44,987 nt of DNA from Flavobacteriales bacterium. Lineage in GTDB: Bacteria > Bacteroidota > Bacteroidia > Flavobacteriales_D > Sanyastnellaceae. A model generated the notes under the pieces. That model was not told the origin of the DNA and ran no database searches. It saw nothing but the letters and a program-made list of their open reading frames with translations. Shown here piece after piece: positions 27,337 to 34,779 of this stretch. A program made the translations under genes and the position numbers. Within the stretch, counting starts at the first letter, position 1. Each line of letters opens with the position of its first letter. Where the stretch lies: NCBI GenBank assembly GCA_002863145.1, contig PKDW01000171.1:1-44987 (forward strand). The letters are read 5' to 3'.

Positions 27337-27621
27337 TCACAGTTCTTGCGAAGGGCCTCCAGGGATGGGACGCCAGTGCGTGACATCGCTGAAAAAATGG
27401 TTGCTGTTGCCTTCTCCCGCCCAAAAGTGAATGCCGTGCTTGGCCCGCTTCTCCGCATTCTTTGCGTAAAAGTCTTTGCAAAATCGCAGAACGACCACCT
27501 CCCGGGTTTCAAATTGAATGTCTTTTCCTGGCAAGTAGACCTTGTTCCCAGGAATGAAGCCCAAGACGCGTTGGTCGTCGTCAGGCAACATGACGTTCAC
27601 ATCCATCCAGTCCTCACTCAT
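27337..27621 (-). CDS. DUF551-like small protein coupled to enoyl-CoA hydratase
   Basis: A 94-aa protein starting MSEDWMDVNVMLPDDDQRVL and ending SDVTHWRPIPGGP. The opening W..V...LP.DD..VL and the closing VTHW.P.P are the signature of the DUF551 family, whose function is unknown. There is no signal peptide. Its ATG overlaps the stop of the enoyl-CoA hydratase (ATGA), so it is translated with that gene. Its own stop sits immediately next to the stop of the convergent secreted protein (27334-27336). DUF551 is familiar to me mostly from phage and enterobacterial genes, so a place in a fatty-acid gene pair is unusual. Confidence 0.75.
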   Translation of the reverse strand: MSEDWMDVNVMLPDDDQRVLGFIPGNKVYLPGKDIQFETREVVVLRFCKDFYAKNAEKRAKHGIHFWAGEGNSNHFFSDVTHWRPIPGGPSQEL

Positions 27622-28397
27622 GTCCCTTTGAATTGGGGTTTGCGCTTTTCCAAAAAGGCTTGCACGCCCTCCGCGTAATCGTCGGTTTCTGCCGCTTCGA
27701 ATTGCAAGTCGAGCTCCAATTTCAACTGCGAGTTCAAGTCGTGGGTCATGGCGGCATGCAGGGCTTTCTTGGTCAGTCCCAAACCCCGCGTGGGCATGTG
27801 CGCAAGTTTGGAAGCGAGGGTGCGGACGGCTTCGTCGAAGTCTTCCTCTTCCACGGCGTGGTGGATCAATCCAATCTCCTCGGCTTCCGCGGCAGGGAGT
27901 GGGGTGCCGAGCATGGTCAACGCTTTGGCGCGGGCCATGCCCACGAGCCGAGGGAGCCAGTAGGTTCCACCACTGTCGGGGATCAGTCCAATGTTGGCAA
28001 ACGCCTGGATGAACTTGACCGACGACTTGGCCACCACAAAGTCGCACGCCAAGGCGATGTTGGCCCCGGCGCCTGCAGCCACCCCATTGACCGCAGCCAC
28101 CACAGGCTTTTCCATGTCACAAATGCGTCGAATGCTGCGGTTGTAGGTCTCTTCCACGATGACTTTGAATCCGGGAGAGTGTTCCGAGGTGACCTCCTTC
28201 AAATCTTGTCCCGCACAGAAGGCGCGTCCCGCTCCGGTGAGGACGACGCAGCGCACCGCCTCGTTTTGGGCCGCTTCGTCCAAGGCGGCTTGGAAGGCAC
28301 GTCCCATTTCTTGGTTGAAGCTGTTGAAGACATCAGGGCGGTTCAGCGTGAGGGTCATCACGCCCTCATTCAACTCGGTGATCAAGGTGTCGGACAT
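27618..28397 (-). CDS. Enoyl-CoA hydratase/isomerase family protein
   Basis: Crotonase-fold enzyme of 259 aa, probably hydrating or isomerising an enoyl-CoA. The oxyanion-hole segments are GAGRAFCAGQDLKEV (about 60-74) and NGVAAGAGANIALACDFVVA (about 104-123), followed by FIQAFANIGLIPDSGGTYWL (about 129-148). These resemble PaaG/PaaF-type crotonases (phenylacetate or fatty acid breakdown), but the substrate cannot be fixed and no other beta-oxidation genes are here. The frame can be extended to a TTG at 28412, but ATG 28397 (MSDTLITELNEGVMTLTLN) fits the family start. A strong terminator just upstream separates it from the preceding minus-strand gene. Confidence 0.9.
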   Translation of the reverse strand: MSDTLITELNEGVMTLTLNRPDVFNSFNQEMGRAFQAALDEAAQNEAVRCVVLTGAGRAFCAGQDLKEVTSEHSPGFKVIVEETYNRSIRRICDMEKPVVAAVNGVAAGAGANIALACDFVVAKSSVKFIQAFANIGLIPDSGGTYWLPRLVGMARAKALTMLGTPLPAAEAEEIGLIHHAVEEEDFDEAVRTLASKLAHMPTRGLGLTKKALHAAMTHDLNSQLKLELDLQFEAAETDDYAEGVQAFLEKRKPQFKGT

Positions 28398-28410
28398 GCA
28401 TGCAAGGTCC

Positions 28411-28441
28411 AAGAAAAAGCCCGGGCACAGGGCTCGGGCTT
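28411..28441 (-). terminator. Rho-independent terminator after the secreted protein 28470-30851
   Basis: AAGCCCGGGC (28417-28426), loop ACAGG, GCTCGGGCTT (28432-28441) form a 10-bp stem with one G-T pair. On the minus strand it is followed by TTTTTCTT. It ends the operon that starts at add and leaves 13 bases before the enoyl-CoA hydratase ATG. Confidence 0.88.
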
Positions 28442-28469
28442 AGGGTTGTTTTCAAAGGGTTTTCCCCAT

Positions 28470-30851
28470 TTAACGCACGACGTGCAGATTCCGCGAGTAC
28501 CGCATTGCGCCATGCTGGAATTGAAGCACATACGTGCCTGCGGGCAGCGCGCTCAGGTCCAAGGTGGTACGCGTGGACGTGAGGGTGGTCGCCAACACCT
28601 CGCGTCCACCGAGGTCTGTCAGGGTCAACGCTCCTTGACCAGGGGTGCTGAGGTTGACGTACAAAAGGTCATTCGCCGGGTTGGGGAACACATTCCACAC
28701 GACGTCGGGTGTGGTCAAGCCGTCCAAGGCGTCAATCACAAAGTCCGCATTGCCAATGCATCCGGTGCTGTCCACCGCAAGGACAGAGTACTCCCCGGCC
28801 AAGAGGCTGTCCACACTCATGCCATCGGCGAAGGAATCTTCACTGTCTCCCTCAAACCAAGCGATGGCGTAGGGCTCCGCGCCGCCAGTCACCGTGGCCG
28901 TGGCTGACCCATTGCCCACACCCGCGTCGGAGGTGGTTTCGACGTTGATTTCCAAGAATTCACAGAGGTCGAAGTCGTACAAGGCGCAGGGATCGTAGTT
29001 GCAGGCAAACTCGAACCCGCACCCAAACCCGAAGTTCTCGGCAGGGGCGAGGTAGCCGTCGTAGAAGTCATAGATGTACCCCGTGCTGTCGTACTGCAGG
29101 GTGTATGCGTTGCCAAACGAATCCAACACATTCATGTCGCTGCCGCACAAGCTTAAAGCTTGGGTAGTCAAATCCGACACCACAATGTCAAAGCCGTTGT
29201 CAATGAGGGTTTGGGCCACGTCATCCGTGAGCACCCACGTCATGGCGGAGTCTGTCGCCGTCAGGGTGACAGGGAGGCTTTCGGACACGGCATACCCGCC
29301 GTTGCATCCGAGTTCGGGCTCGAGGCTGCCCAAGACAAAGTCCAGCGAAGTCCCGTAGTCCGGTGCGAAATAGATGCAGGAGTCCGCAGCGGTGGCAGTG
29401 CTGTCGTAGTTGCACGCAAAGCTGTCCATGCATCCCAACACGGGCGGAATGCAAGCATCCAGTGGGGAGGGGTCCAATTCAATGACACCTTGGGGCATCA
29501 AAGCCACTCCGTCGAACGCTTCGAAATCCGCAGGGTAGCGATGGGCACGGAACGTCATGTTTTGGTTGATGCTGGGTTCGGAACCTTGGGATACTGGCGA
29601 CGCCACCCCGCCAGCATTGATCAAGGGTGTCTTGTACCGCCACGCGACATCGCCCTCGGGCGTGATTTCTCGGGTGTCTCCCCATCGGCCATAGCAAATC
29701 AAGCTGTTGCCGTTTTCCAAGCGCTGGAAAGAGGACAGGCCTGAGGAGTAAATGGAATCGGGGGCCACATAGGTCCAATCAAAATCGTTGGGGAGGTATG
29801 TGCTGTCCGCAATGTCCGTGGCAAAGCTGTTCTCGTAGTCCGTGTACGCAGGATTCAACAAATGAATGGCACTGTAGGCGCTTCCATCCTCTGCAGGCAC
29901 ACGGTTGTTGAACACCGCAATTTTGCCGAAGTCGGGGTTGTTCACGGTGACGTGGTCGTAGACCCAGTGACAGTCGTGCTGATAAAAAAGCTGTTGGTCT
30001 TCTTCCGTCCCCATGTCATACGCTTCGGGGTTGCCCCAGCGCCAGAGCAGCTTTCCGGGCGTGAAATTGTTGTAGTCGACAATCCAAAGCTCGTCAAACG
30101 TGGGCACGCTGAGCAGCAGGTGCTCGAAGTAGGGGTTGTAGTCGATGGCGTTGATGTGCAACCAATCGCTGGGTTGGCTGCTGGGCGTGCCGTAGTTCAC
30201 GTCAATCTTGTCCACGCTTTCACTGACCACGCCAAAGTTGTCTTTGCTTGCATCCAATTCTTGCACGAGATGGTCCCAGGCGTGCCATTCCCATGCCACG
30301 TTGGCGCTTCCGTTGCCGTCAGGCGAGAGCTCTAGAATCATTTCGGACCAGAGTCCATCTTCAGGAACCAACGCGGAGTCGCGTCCCTCCTGAATGGCTT
30401 CGTCAGCGCTGAAGTGCTCCCAAGCGATGGCAAACACGTTGCCATTGGGTTTGACTTCGATGTCGTGGTGGAAGCGGCCTGCGCTGTCGTTCAAGGTGTA
30501 CGACCACAGGACATCGTTGTTCCAAGTGCGACGCTCGATGGTGGCGCCACCTCCGCCTGCCCAAATGGGGTCTGAAGAGAACACCTGAGGTCGGTAGGTC
30601 ATCACAATGTCCCCATTTTGCTGGAGATATGCCACGTTGCCAGGCCGCAGGGTGTCCGCATTGGTCCATGTGTGAACCACCTCTCCGCACAAGTCCAGCA
30701 GGTACACGTTGGGTTGGTTGTGGGGGTAGAGCAAGGTGTAGCCTTCCTCGACCAAGTCAGGCTGGACGGCCGTCACACCAATGGTGTTTTGGGCGAAAGC
30801 AGACAACATGAAAAAGAGGCTCAAGGCGGATGAAAAGAAGCGCAAGTACAT
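28470..30851 (-). CDS. Secreted arylsulfotransferase-like protein with T9SS sorting domain (793 aa)
   Basis: Signal peptide about 1-20 (ends MLSAFAQ). Residues about 25-470 are an ASST-like propeller with GYTLLYPHNQPNVYLLDLCG, FHHDIEVKPNGNVFAIAWEH, WEWHAWDHLVQELDAS, SDWLHINAIDYNP and GNSLICYGRWGDTREITPEG. Cysteine/Asn motifs follow (GCMDSFACNYDST, GCGFEFACNYDPC), then an adhesion-like stretch. From about residue 715 (VWNVFPNPANDLLYVNL) comes a T9SS type A sorting domain ending HVVR. The conserved His residues could serve as catalytic residues of ASST, but activity is not provable from sequence. It shares the WEWHAWDHLVQ motif with its neighbour at 30889 and is probably a diverged duplicate. 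Confidence 0.88.
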   Translation of the reverse strand: MYLRFFSSALSLFFMLSAFAQNTIGVTAVQPDLVEEGYTLLYPHNQPNVYLLDLCGEVVHTWTNADTLRPGNVAYLQQNGDIVMTYRPQVFSSDPIWAGGGGATIERRTWNNDVLWSYTLNDSAGRFHHDIEVKPNGNVFAIAWEHFSADEAIQEGRDSALVPEDGLWSEMILELSPDGNGSANVAWEWHAWDHLVQELDASKDNFGVVSESVDKIDVNYGTPSSQPSDWLHINAIDYNPYFEHLLLSVPTFDELWIVDYNNFTPGKLLWRWGNPEAYDMGTEEDQQLFYQHDCHWVYDHVTVNNPDFGKIAVFNNRVPAEDGSAYSAIHLLNPAYTDYENSFATDIADSTYLPNDFDWTYVAPDSIYSSGLSSFQRLENGNSLICYGRWGDTREITPEGDVAWRYKTPLINAGGVASPVSQGSEPSINQNMTFRAHRYPADFEAFDGVALMPQGVIELDPSPLDACIPPVLGCMDSFACNYDSTATAADSCIYFAPDYGTSLDFVLGSLEPELGCNGGYAVSESLPVTLTATDSAMTWVLTDDVAQTLIDNGFDIVVSDLTTQALSLCGSDMNVLDSFGNAYTLQYDSTGYIYDFYDGYLAPAENFGFGCGFEFACNYDPCALYDFDLCEFLEINVETTSDAGVGNGSATATVTGGAEPYAIAWFEGDSEDSFADGMSVDSLLAGEYSVLAVDSTGCIGNADFVIDALDGLTTPDVVWNVFPNPANDLLYVNLSTPGQGALTLTDLGGREVLATTLTSTRTTLDLSALPAGTYVLQFQHGAMRYSRNLHVVR

Positions 30852-30883
30852 GATTTTGGGGTGTGAATTGACACGTGGTAAAT

Positions 30884-30891
30884 CGAAATTA
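30884..30891 (-). promoter_or_regulatory. -7 element TAATTTCG overlapping a stop codon
   Basis: Five of six fixed positions of TAnnTTTG. Its first three bases are the TAA stop of the upstream gene (30889-30891). It lies 32 bases before ATG 30851 and could give the last gene of the unit its own transcript. Confidence 0.45.
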
Positions 30892-32544
30892 ATGGGAGAT
30901 GGACACTTTCAACGTGCTGGGGGCAAAGTCATTTCGACGCGGGTGAAAGGCCACGACGTACAATCCCTCAGGCCACGATGCGCAATCCACAAGGGTGGAG
31001 GAATGGTGGGTGGTGCGCGTGAAAACGAGTTGCCCGGTGTTGTTGTAGATGTCCCAGGTGCCAGGCTGTGGGGTGGACAGCGTCAAACGAGATATGGCTG
31101 GATTGGGAAAGGCTTGGATGGCAGGGCTGGCCTGCAACACGGGACCCAAGGCCGAGGTTGAATCTTGCGATGGGTACAATTCACACCCCCAGACGTCGGG
31201 TCCCTCAAGGGGTTCAGAAGGGGTCATGTCGCGACCTTCAAACCCAGGAAAAGACGGTCCGTAACGGTACGTGCGGAAGACATTGTTTTGCTGGGGGTTG
31301 TTTCCCTGCGAGACCACCCCAAAATTGCCTTCGGGATTGATGTACTCCCACACCATGTCTCCTTCCTGCGTCACTTCAAAGAGTCGGCCGCCGGCGCCTT
31401 GACAGATCAAGAAATTACCGTTGGGTTGGGGTTGAACCCCACTGATGTTCGAGCTGAAAAATCCCGGATTGGGGGTGCTTGGATACGTCCATGACCAAGT
31501 TTCGGGGCCAAAAGGCGCATCGCCCTCTAGCGCGTAGTTGCCATCTTTGAGCAAAGGGGGGTTCCACACGTCAATGGTGGAACATTCGCAGCCCGGCCTG
31601 CCGGCCCCATTGTTGTAAATCACCAGCGCACCTTCCTGGGGATGTCCATCGGGAATCCATTGCACGTCGTGCTGTCCAAAAAACACTTGATCCTCCGCAT
31701 CTCCGCGGCCGTATGCTTCCGGATTGCCGTAGCGGTAAAGGATGTCACCGGCAGGGCCCGCAGCTTCTTCCGTGGTGGTGCCGTGGTCGATGATCCAAAT
31801 CTCTTTGAAGCGTCGTGCGCTGATCGCGATTTGGTCCAGGGTTGGATTGTAGTTCACCGCATTGGCATGCATCCAATCGCCGCTGTTCGCGCTGCCCGGA
31901 CCGCCCCCGCCGCCGACATTGGCAAAATTGACGTCCAACCGGTGCGGGTGATCGGCCGGCTCGCCAAAATGAGGAAGCGAGGCGTCCACGTTTTGCACGA
32001 GGTGGTCCCAGGCATGCCACTCCCACACCACGGTGCCGCCTTCACTGCCTTCCGGGGCAATTTCCGTGATGGATTCGGGCCACATCAGTTGGGGATTCAC
32101 TCGGCCGGCCGCCGCGGCTTCTTCGTTGGTTTTGAGCTCCCACGCAAGCACCAAGACGTGGCCGTTGGGCATCCAGGCGAAGTCGTGGTGGTGGTGTCGT
32201 TCGTCGTCGGCCCAATCCAGGACCCAAATCAAGTCGTCGTCCCAGTTTTTACGCTCCAACCGACCGCCTATGCCGCCACCCGCAAACGCACCATTGACCT
32301 TGCACCCCCGAGCCAAACTGCCATCTTCAAGCAAGTAGCAGGCCCCTCCGGAATTGAAGTCGCTCGTCCAGGTGTTGATCACCTCTCCACAATTGTTGAT
32401 CAGGTGGGTGTTGCCCGTGCCCATGGGGTCGACCAGGGTGTATCCGTCGAAAGCGAGTTCCGTGTTGAGCAGGGTGCCCACGGTTTGGCCTTGGATTCCA
32501 CCTTGGAGTGCAAAAAGGGCCAGCGAGAGAAGAAGGTGCTTCAT
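30889..32544 (-). CDS. Secreted arylsulfotransferase-like protein with T9SS sorting domain (551 aa)
   Basis: Signal peptide MKHLLLSLALFALQGGIQGQ. An ASST-like propeller fills about residues 25-465, with GYTLVDPMGTGNTHLINNCG, HHHHDFAWMPNGHVLVLAWE, VVWEWHAWDHLVQNVDASLP, GDWMHANAVNYNPTLDQIAI and GNFLICQGAGGRLFEVTQEG. From about 476 (IQAFPNPAISRLTL) to the end is a T9SS type A sorting domain. The frame opens 18 bases earlier, but ATG 32544 gives the signal peptide and overlaps the add stop (ATGA), so it is coupled to adenosine deaminase. It lacks the cysteine repeats of the 793-aa neighbour. Substrate unknown. Confidence 0.88.
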   Translation of the reverse strand: MKHLLLSLALFALQGGIQGQTVGTLLNTELAFDGYTLVDPMGTGNTHLINNCGEVINTWTSDFNSGGACYLLEDGSLARGCKVNGAFAGGGIGGRLERKNWDDDLIWVLDWADDERHHHHDFAWMPNGHVLVLAWELKTNEEAAAAGRVNPQLMWPESITEIAPEGSEGGTVVWEWHAWDHLVQNVDASLPHFGEPADHPHRLDVNFANVGGGGGPGSANSGDWMHANAVNYNPTLDQIAISARRFKEIWIIDHGTTTEEAAGPAGDILYRYGNPEAYGRGDAEDQVFFGQHDVQWIPDGHPQEGALVIYNNGAGRPGCECSTIDVWNPPLLKDGNYALEGDAPFGPETWSWTYPSTPNPGFFSSNISGVQPQPNGNFLICQGAGGRLFEVTQEGDMVWEYINPEGNFGVVSQGNNPQQNNVFRTYRYGPSFPGFEGRDMTPSEPLEGPDVWGCELYPSQDSTSALGPVLQASPAIQAFPNPAISRLTLSTPQPGTWDIYNNTGQLVFTRTTHHSSTLVDCASWPEGLYVVAFHPRRNDFAPSTLKVSISH

Positions 32545-33557
32545 GAAGATGGGTTGTCCCAAACGCCCTCAATGCGCGCCCGGGGAATGAAAGACGCTTC
32601 ACGCGCCCATTCGTTGCATTGCGCCAATGTTTCAAGAGAAATGCCGAGGTGGCTCATGACGTTTCGGCATTCGTCCATCAGGTGGATGTCCATGACGCCG
32701 GGGTCGTCGGTGTTGAGGGTCGTACGTACGCCGCGGTCAAGCAATCGCTTGAACGGGTGGCCCGCCAAGGAGGGAACGGCTTGGGTCAGGACGTTGCTCC
32801 AAGGACACAATTCGAGGGGGATGCGGTCGCGCACCAAACGTGCGATGACTTCCTCGTCATGAATGGCTTGCACGCCATGACCAATGCGGTCCGCCCCCAG
32901 GTCGTCCAACGCCACGAGGACGTTTCGCGCACAGCCCATTACCGCAGGTTCTCCTGCATGTACGGTGATGCCCAAGCCTTGCGCCTTCGCCTTTTGAAAC
33001 AAAGGCGCAAAGGGTTGGGCGGGGTAATTCACCTCGTCGTCGGCCAAATCCAACCCTACAAAATGCGCTTTCCGTTCCAAAATCCAGTCGCACCAGCGCG
33101 CATTGTCCTCCACGCTCTTGATGCGTTGAAGCAAGCCAATGAGGCCGACCACCATGGGGAATTCACGCTCCGCCCGGGCCACCCCGCATTGAATCGCTTC
33201 GAGCATGCGGTCGGCATCCATCCGAGGGTGGGCGTCGAGAAGGAAGGAGGGAGCGTAACGCAGTTCAAGCACGCGGACGTTGCTGATTTGGTGCATGTCC
33301 GCACACACCTCATACGTCAATTGCTCCACTTTGTCTTCCGTGTCAATGACATCGCGGGTGTTCAAGAATTTGTGGAGGACGGAGGGCAAATCTTCCATGG
33401 GGGACTTCACCAAGAAGGCCTCGTCAAATGCCGCGTCGTCGCTCACGTCCATGCCGCGATCCACGGCCCAGCGCTTCAGGGTTGACCGGCGAAAGGCCAA
33501 CTCCAAGTGGCAATGCAATTCGACTTTGGGCAACGAGAAAAGGGCGGCATCCGACAT
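32541..33557 (-). CDS. add: Adenosine deaminase family protein
   Basis: Probable deaminase converting adenosine to inosine (purine salvage). The 338-aa product has all metal and catalytic motifs: KVELHCHLELAF (about 12-23), TVHAGEPAV (about 200-208), DRIGHGVQAIHDEEV (about 222-236) and TLNTDDPGVMD near residue 285. The frame extends to 33638 inside smpB, but ATG 33557 (MSDAALFSLPKVELH) is the family start and has a weak -7 box 12 nt upstream. It is the first gene of the operon that continues into the two ASST-like genes. Related deaminases acting on adenine or other purines share these motifs, so the substrate is likely but not certain. Confidence 0.9.
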   Translation of the reverse strand: MSDAALFSLPKVELHCHLELAFRRSTLKRWAVDRGMDVSDDAAFDEAFLVKSPMEDLPSVLHKFLNTRDVIDTEDKVEQLTYEVCADMHQISNVRVLELRYAPSFLLDAHPRMDADRMLEAIQCGVARAEREFPMVVGLIGLLQRIKSVEDNARWCDWILERKAHFVGLDLADDEVNYPAQPFAPLFQKAKAQGLGITVHAGEPAVMGCARNVLVALDDLGADRIGHGVQAIHDEEVIARLVRDRIPLELCPWSNVLTQAVPSLAGHPFKRLLDRGVRTTLNTDDPGVMDIHLMDECRNVMSHLGISLETLAQCNEWAREASFIPRARIEGVWDNPSS

Positions 33558-33561
33558 GTGA

Positions 33562-33569
33562 CGAAGTTC
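33562..33569 (-). promoter_or_regulatory. Weak -7-like element GAACTTCG before add
   Basis: Only four of six fixed positions of TAnnTTTG match, but it starts exactly 12 nt before ATG 33557, the same spacing as the good boxes. Confidence 0.4.
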
Positions 33570-33603
33570 ATTCCCAACGCCTGCGCTTCCAACCCCCGGG
33601 TCG

Positions 33604-33611
33604 TAACTTTG
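33604..33611 (+). promoter_or_regulatory. -7 element TAACTTTG for smpB, leaderless spacing
   Basis: Perfect TAnnTTTG match starting exactly 12 nt before ATG 33616; four bases (CTTC) separate box and start codon. Confidence 0.75.
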
Positions 33612-33615
33612 CTTC

Positions 33616-34056
33616 ATGGCTGTGGAGATCAAGAACAAGAAGGCATCCTACACGTATTTCCTGACGGACGATTTCACGGGAGGATTGGTGCTGTCCGGTT
33701 CGGAAATCAAGTCCATTCGCCGAGGCAAGGCGAGCATCACGGAATCGTATTGCCGCTTTGAAAAGGGAGAGTTGTGGGTGTACAACATGTACGTCGCCGA
33801 ATACCCCAACGCCGGGTACATGCCGCAAGACCCGCGCCGCAAGCGCAAACTTCTGCTGCAGCGCACCGAGCTCAAGAAATTGGAGAAGAAGGTGAAAGAT
33901 GTGGGGGTGACGCTCGTCCCGACGCTGCTTTTCATTGCAAGCAGTGGCTATGCCAAGCTCAAATTTTCTGTGGCGAAAGGCAAGAAGCTGCACGACAAGC
34001 GGCAAGCGCTCAAGGACAAGGACATTTCACGCGACTTGGCGCGCATGACGAACTGA
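33616..34056 (+). CDS. smpB: SsrA-binding protein SmpB
   Basis: SmpB binds tmRNA and brings it to stalled ribosomes for trans-translation. The 146-aa product shows the family pattern: EIKNKKASYTYFLTDDFTGG (about 4-23), SGSEIKSIRRGKASITESYC (about 27-46), YMPQDPRRKRKLLLQRTELK (about 68-87) and the basic C-terminal tail KGKKLHDKRQALKDKDISRD that enters the mRNA channel. The tmRNA gene itself is not in this window. It is divergent from add and convergent with the unknown gene at 34082. Confidence 0.97.
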   Translation: MAVEIKNKKASYTYFLTDDFTGGLVLSGSEIKSIRRGKASITESYCRFEKGELWVYNMYVAEYPNAGYMPQDPRRKRKLLLQRTELKKLEKKVKDVGVTLVPTLLFIASSGYAKLKFSVAKGKKLHDKRQALKDKDISRDLARMTN

Positions 34057-34081
34057 AAGGCCGCAGAACATGTTGGGAGGC

Positions 34082-34660
34082 TCAGGCCTGCTCCTCAGAG
34101 GGCGCCAACACCACGCGGTACTGGTCCACGAAGTCTTCCCAGTCCCAGAGGAAGTGCTCCATCAATTCGCGCAGGTTCTTCTGCAAAATGGGGTTGGGCA
34201 CGTTCATGTCACGGAAGTAAGGCTCCTGGTGGGCAATCACACCGTACTTGTAGCAGACGGCTCGGGTCATCGCTGTCAAGGTGTTTTTGCTCGGACGGTT
34301 GATTTCCTTCATGAAGTTGCGGAATTCCTTCACCTTGCGGGCAAAGGATTCAGGTGGAAGGCCAAGGGCAAACCCAAACTTCGCGCAGCAACGCTGAATG
34401 ATGGCACGGTCCACGCCCGGATCAAAATGCTTGGGGATCAGGCTGAGGTTGGCCGAGACAACAATCATCAGGAACTTTCCGTAGTCGTCCTCGTTCAATT
34501 GGGGACAGCTGTCAAACTCGGGGGCCGCATTCAAAAAGGCAGCCACCTGGGGCCAACCTTGCTCGACTGTCTCGAACGAGGTGTTGACGAAAATGTTCGC
34601 CACCTGTTCGTCGGTGAGTTTTTTCTTTGAAAGCCAGCTGAGTAGTCCCAGGTTCTTCAT
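34082..34660 (-). CDS. Hypothetical protein (192 aa)
   Basis: I do not recognise the family. The 192-aa product has no signal peptide and no clear membrane span. It is mostly helical-looking with an N-terminal LLSWLSKKKLTDEQVANIFV, a middle KFLMIVVSANLSLIPKHFD and a C-terminal LRELMEHFLWDWEDFVDQYR. The start ATG 34660 is supported by a perfect TAGCTTTG box ending 10 bases upstream. It is divergent from pyrD, with two DnaA-box-like sequences in the shared upstream region. Codon use looks like its neighbours, so it is likely a real resident gene. Confidence 0.78.
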   Translation of the reverse strand: MKNLGLLSWLSKKKLTDEQVANIFVNTSFETVEQGWPQVAAFLNAAPEFDSCPQLNEDDYGKFLMIVVSANLSLIPKHFDPGVDRAIIQRCCAKFGFALGLPPESFARKVKEFRNFMKEINRPSKNTLTAMTRAVCYKYGVIAHQEPYFRDMNVPNPILQKNLRELMEHFLWDWEDFVDQYRVVLAPSEEQA

Positions 34661-34670
34661 CCTTGGGATT

Positions 34671-34678
34671 CAAAGCTA
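34671..34678 (-). promoter_or_regulatory. -7 element TAGCTTTG for the hypothetical gene 34082-34660
   Basis: Perfect TAnnTTTG match, 10 bases upstream of ATG 34660, giving a very short leader. Confidence 0.7.
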
Positions 34679-34718
34679 GGACTCGGTTTTGAGGCTGGGA
34701 AGGGGGTTTTCGTGAACG

Positions 34719-34739
34719 CTATCCACAGGGTTATTCACA
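34719..34739 (+). promoter_or_regulatory. Pair of DnaA-box-like 9-mers
   Basis: CTATCCACA (34719-34727, one mismatch to TTATCCACA) and TTATTCACA (34731-34739, fits TTATNCACA) lie in the same orientation, 12 bp start to start, in the 119-bp divergent region before pyrD. They may be DnaA binding sites that regulate the flanking genes, or chance matches. Confidence 0.4.
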
Positions 34740-34767
34740 TGGTGGGAGGCTGGGCGGGGCCGCGAAT

Positions 34768-34775
34768 TACCTTTG
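34768..34775 (+). promoter_or_regulatory. -7 element TACCTTTG for pyrD, leaderless spacing
   Basis: Perfect TAnnTTTG match starting exactly 12 nt before the GTG start at 34780. It supports this GTG as the true start. No clear -33 TTG is seen at the usual distance. Confidence 0.75.
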
Positions 34776-34779
34776 CGCT

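Noticed and set aside
28402-28409. GACCTTGC 12 nt before the enoyl-CoA hydratase ATG as another leaderless promoter
   Set aside because: Only three of six fixed positions match, so it was not counted, although the position fits.
27633-28907. A 424-codon plus-strand frame across the enoyl-CoA hydratase gene
   Set aside because: It crosses a clear terminator and two well-supported minus-strand genes, and its translation shows no recognisable domain.
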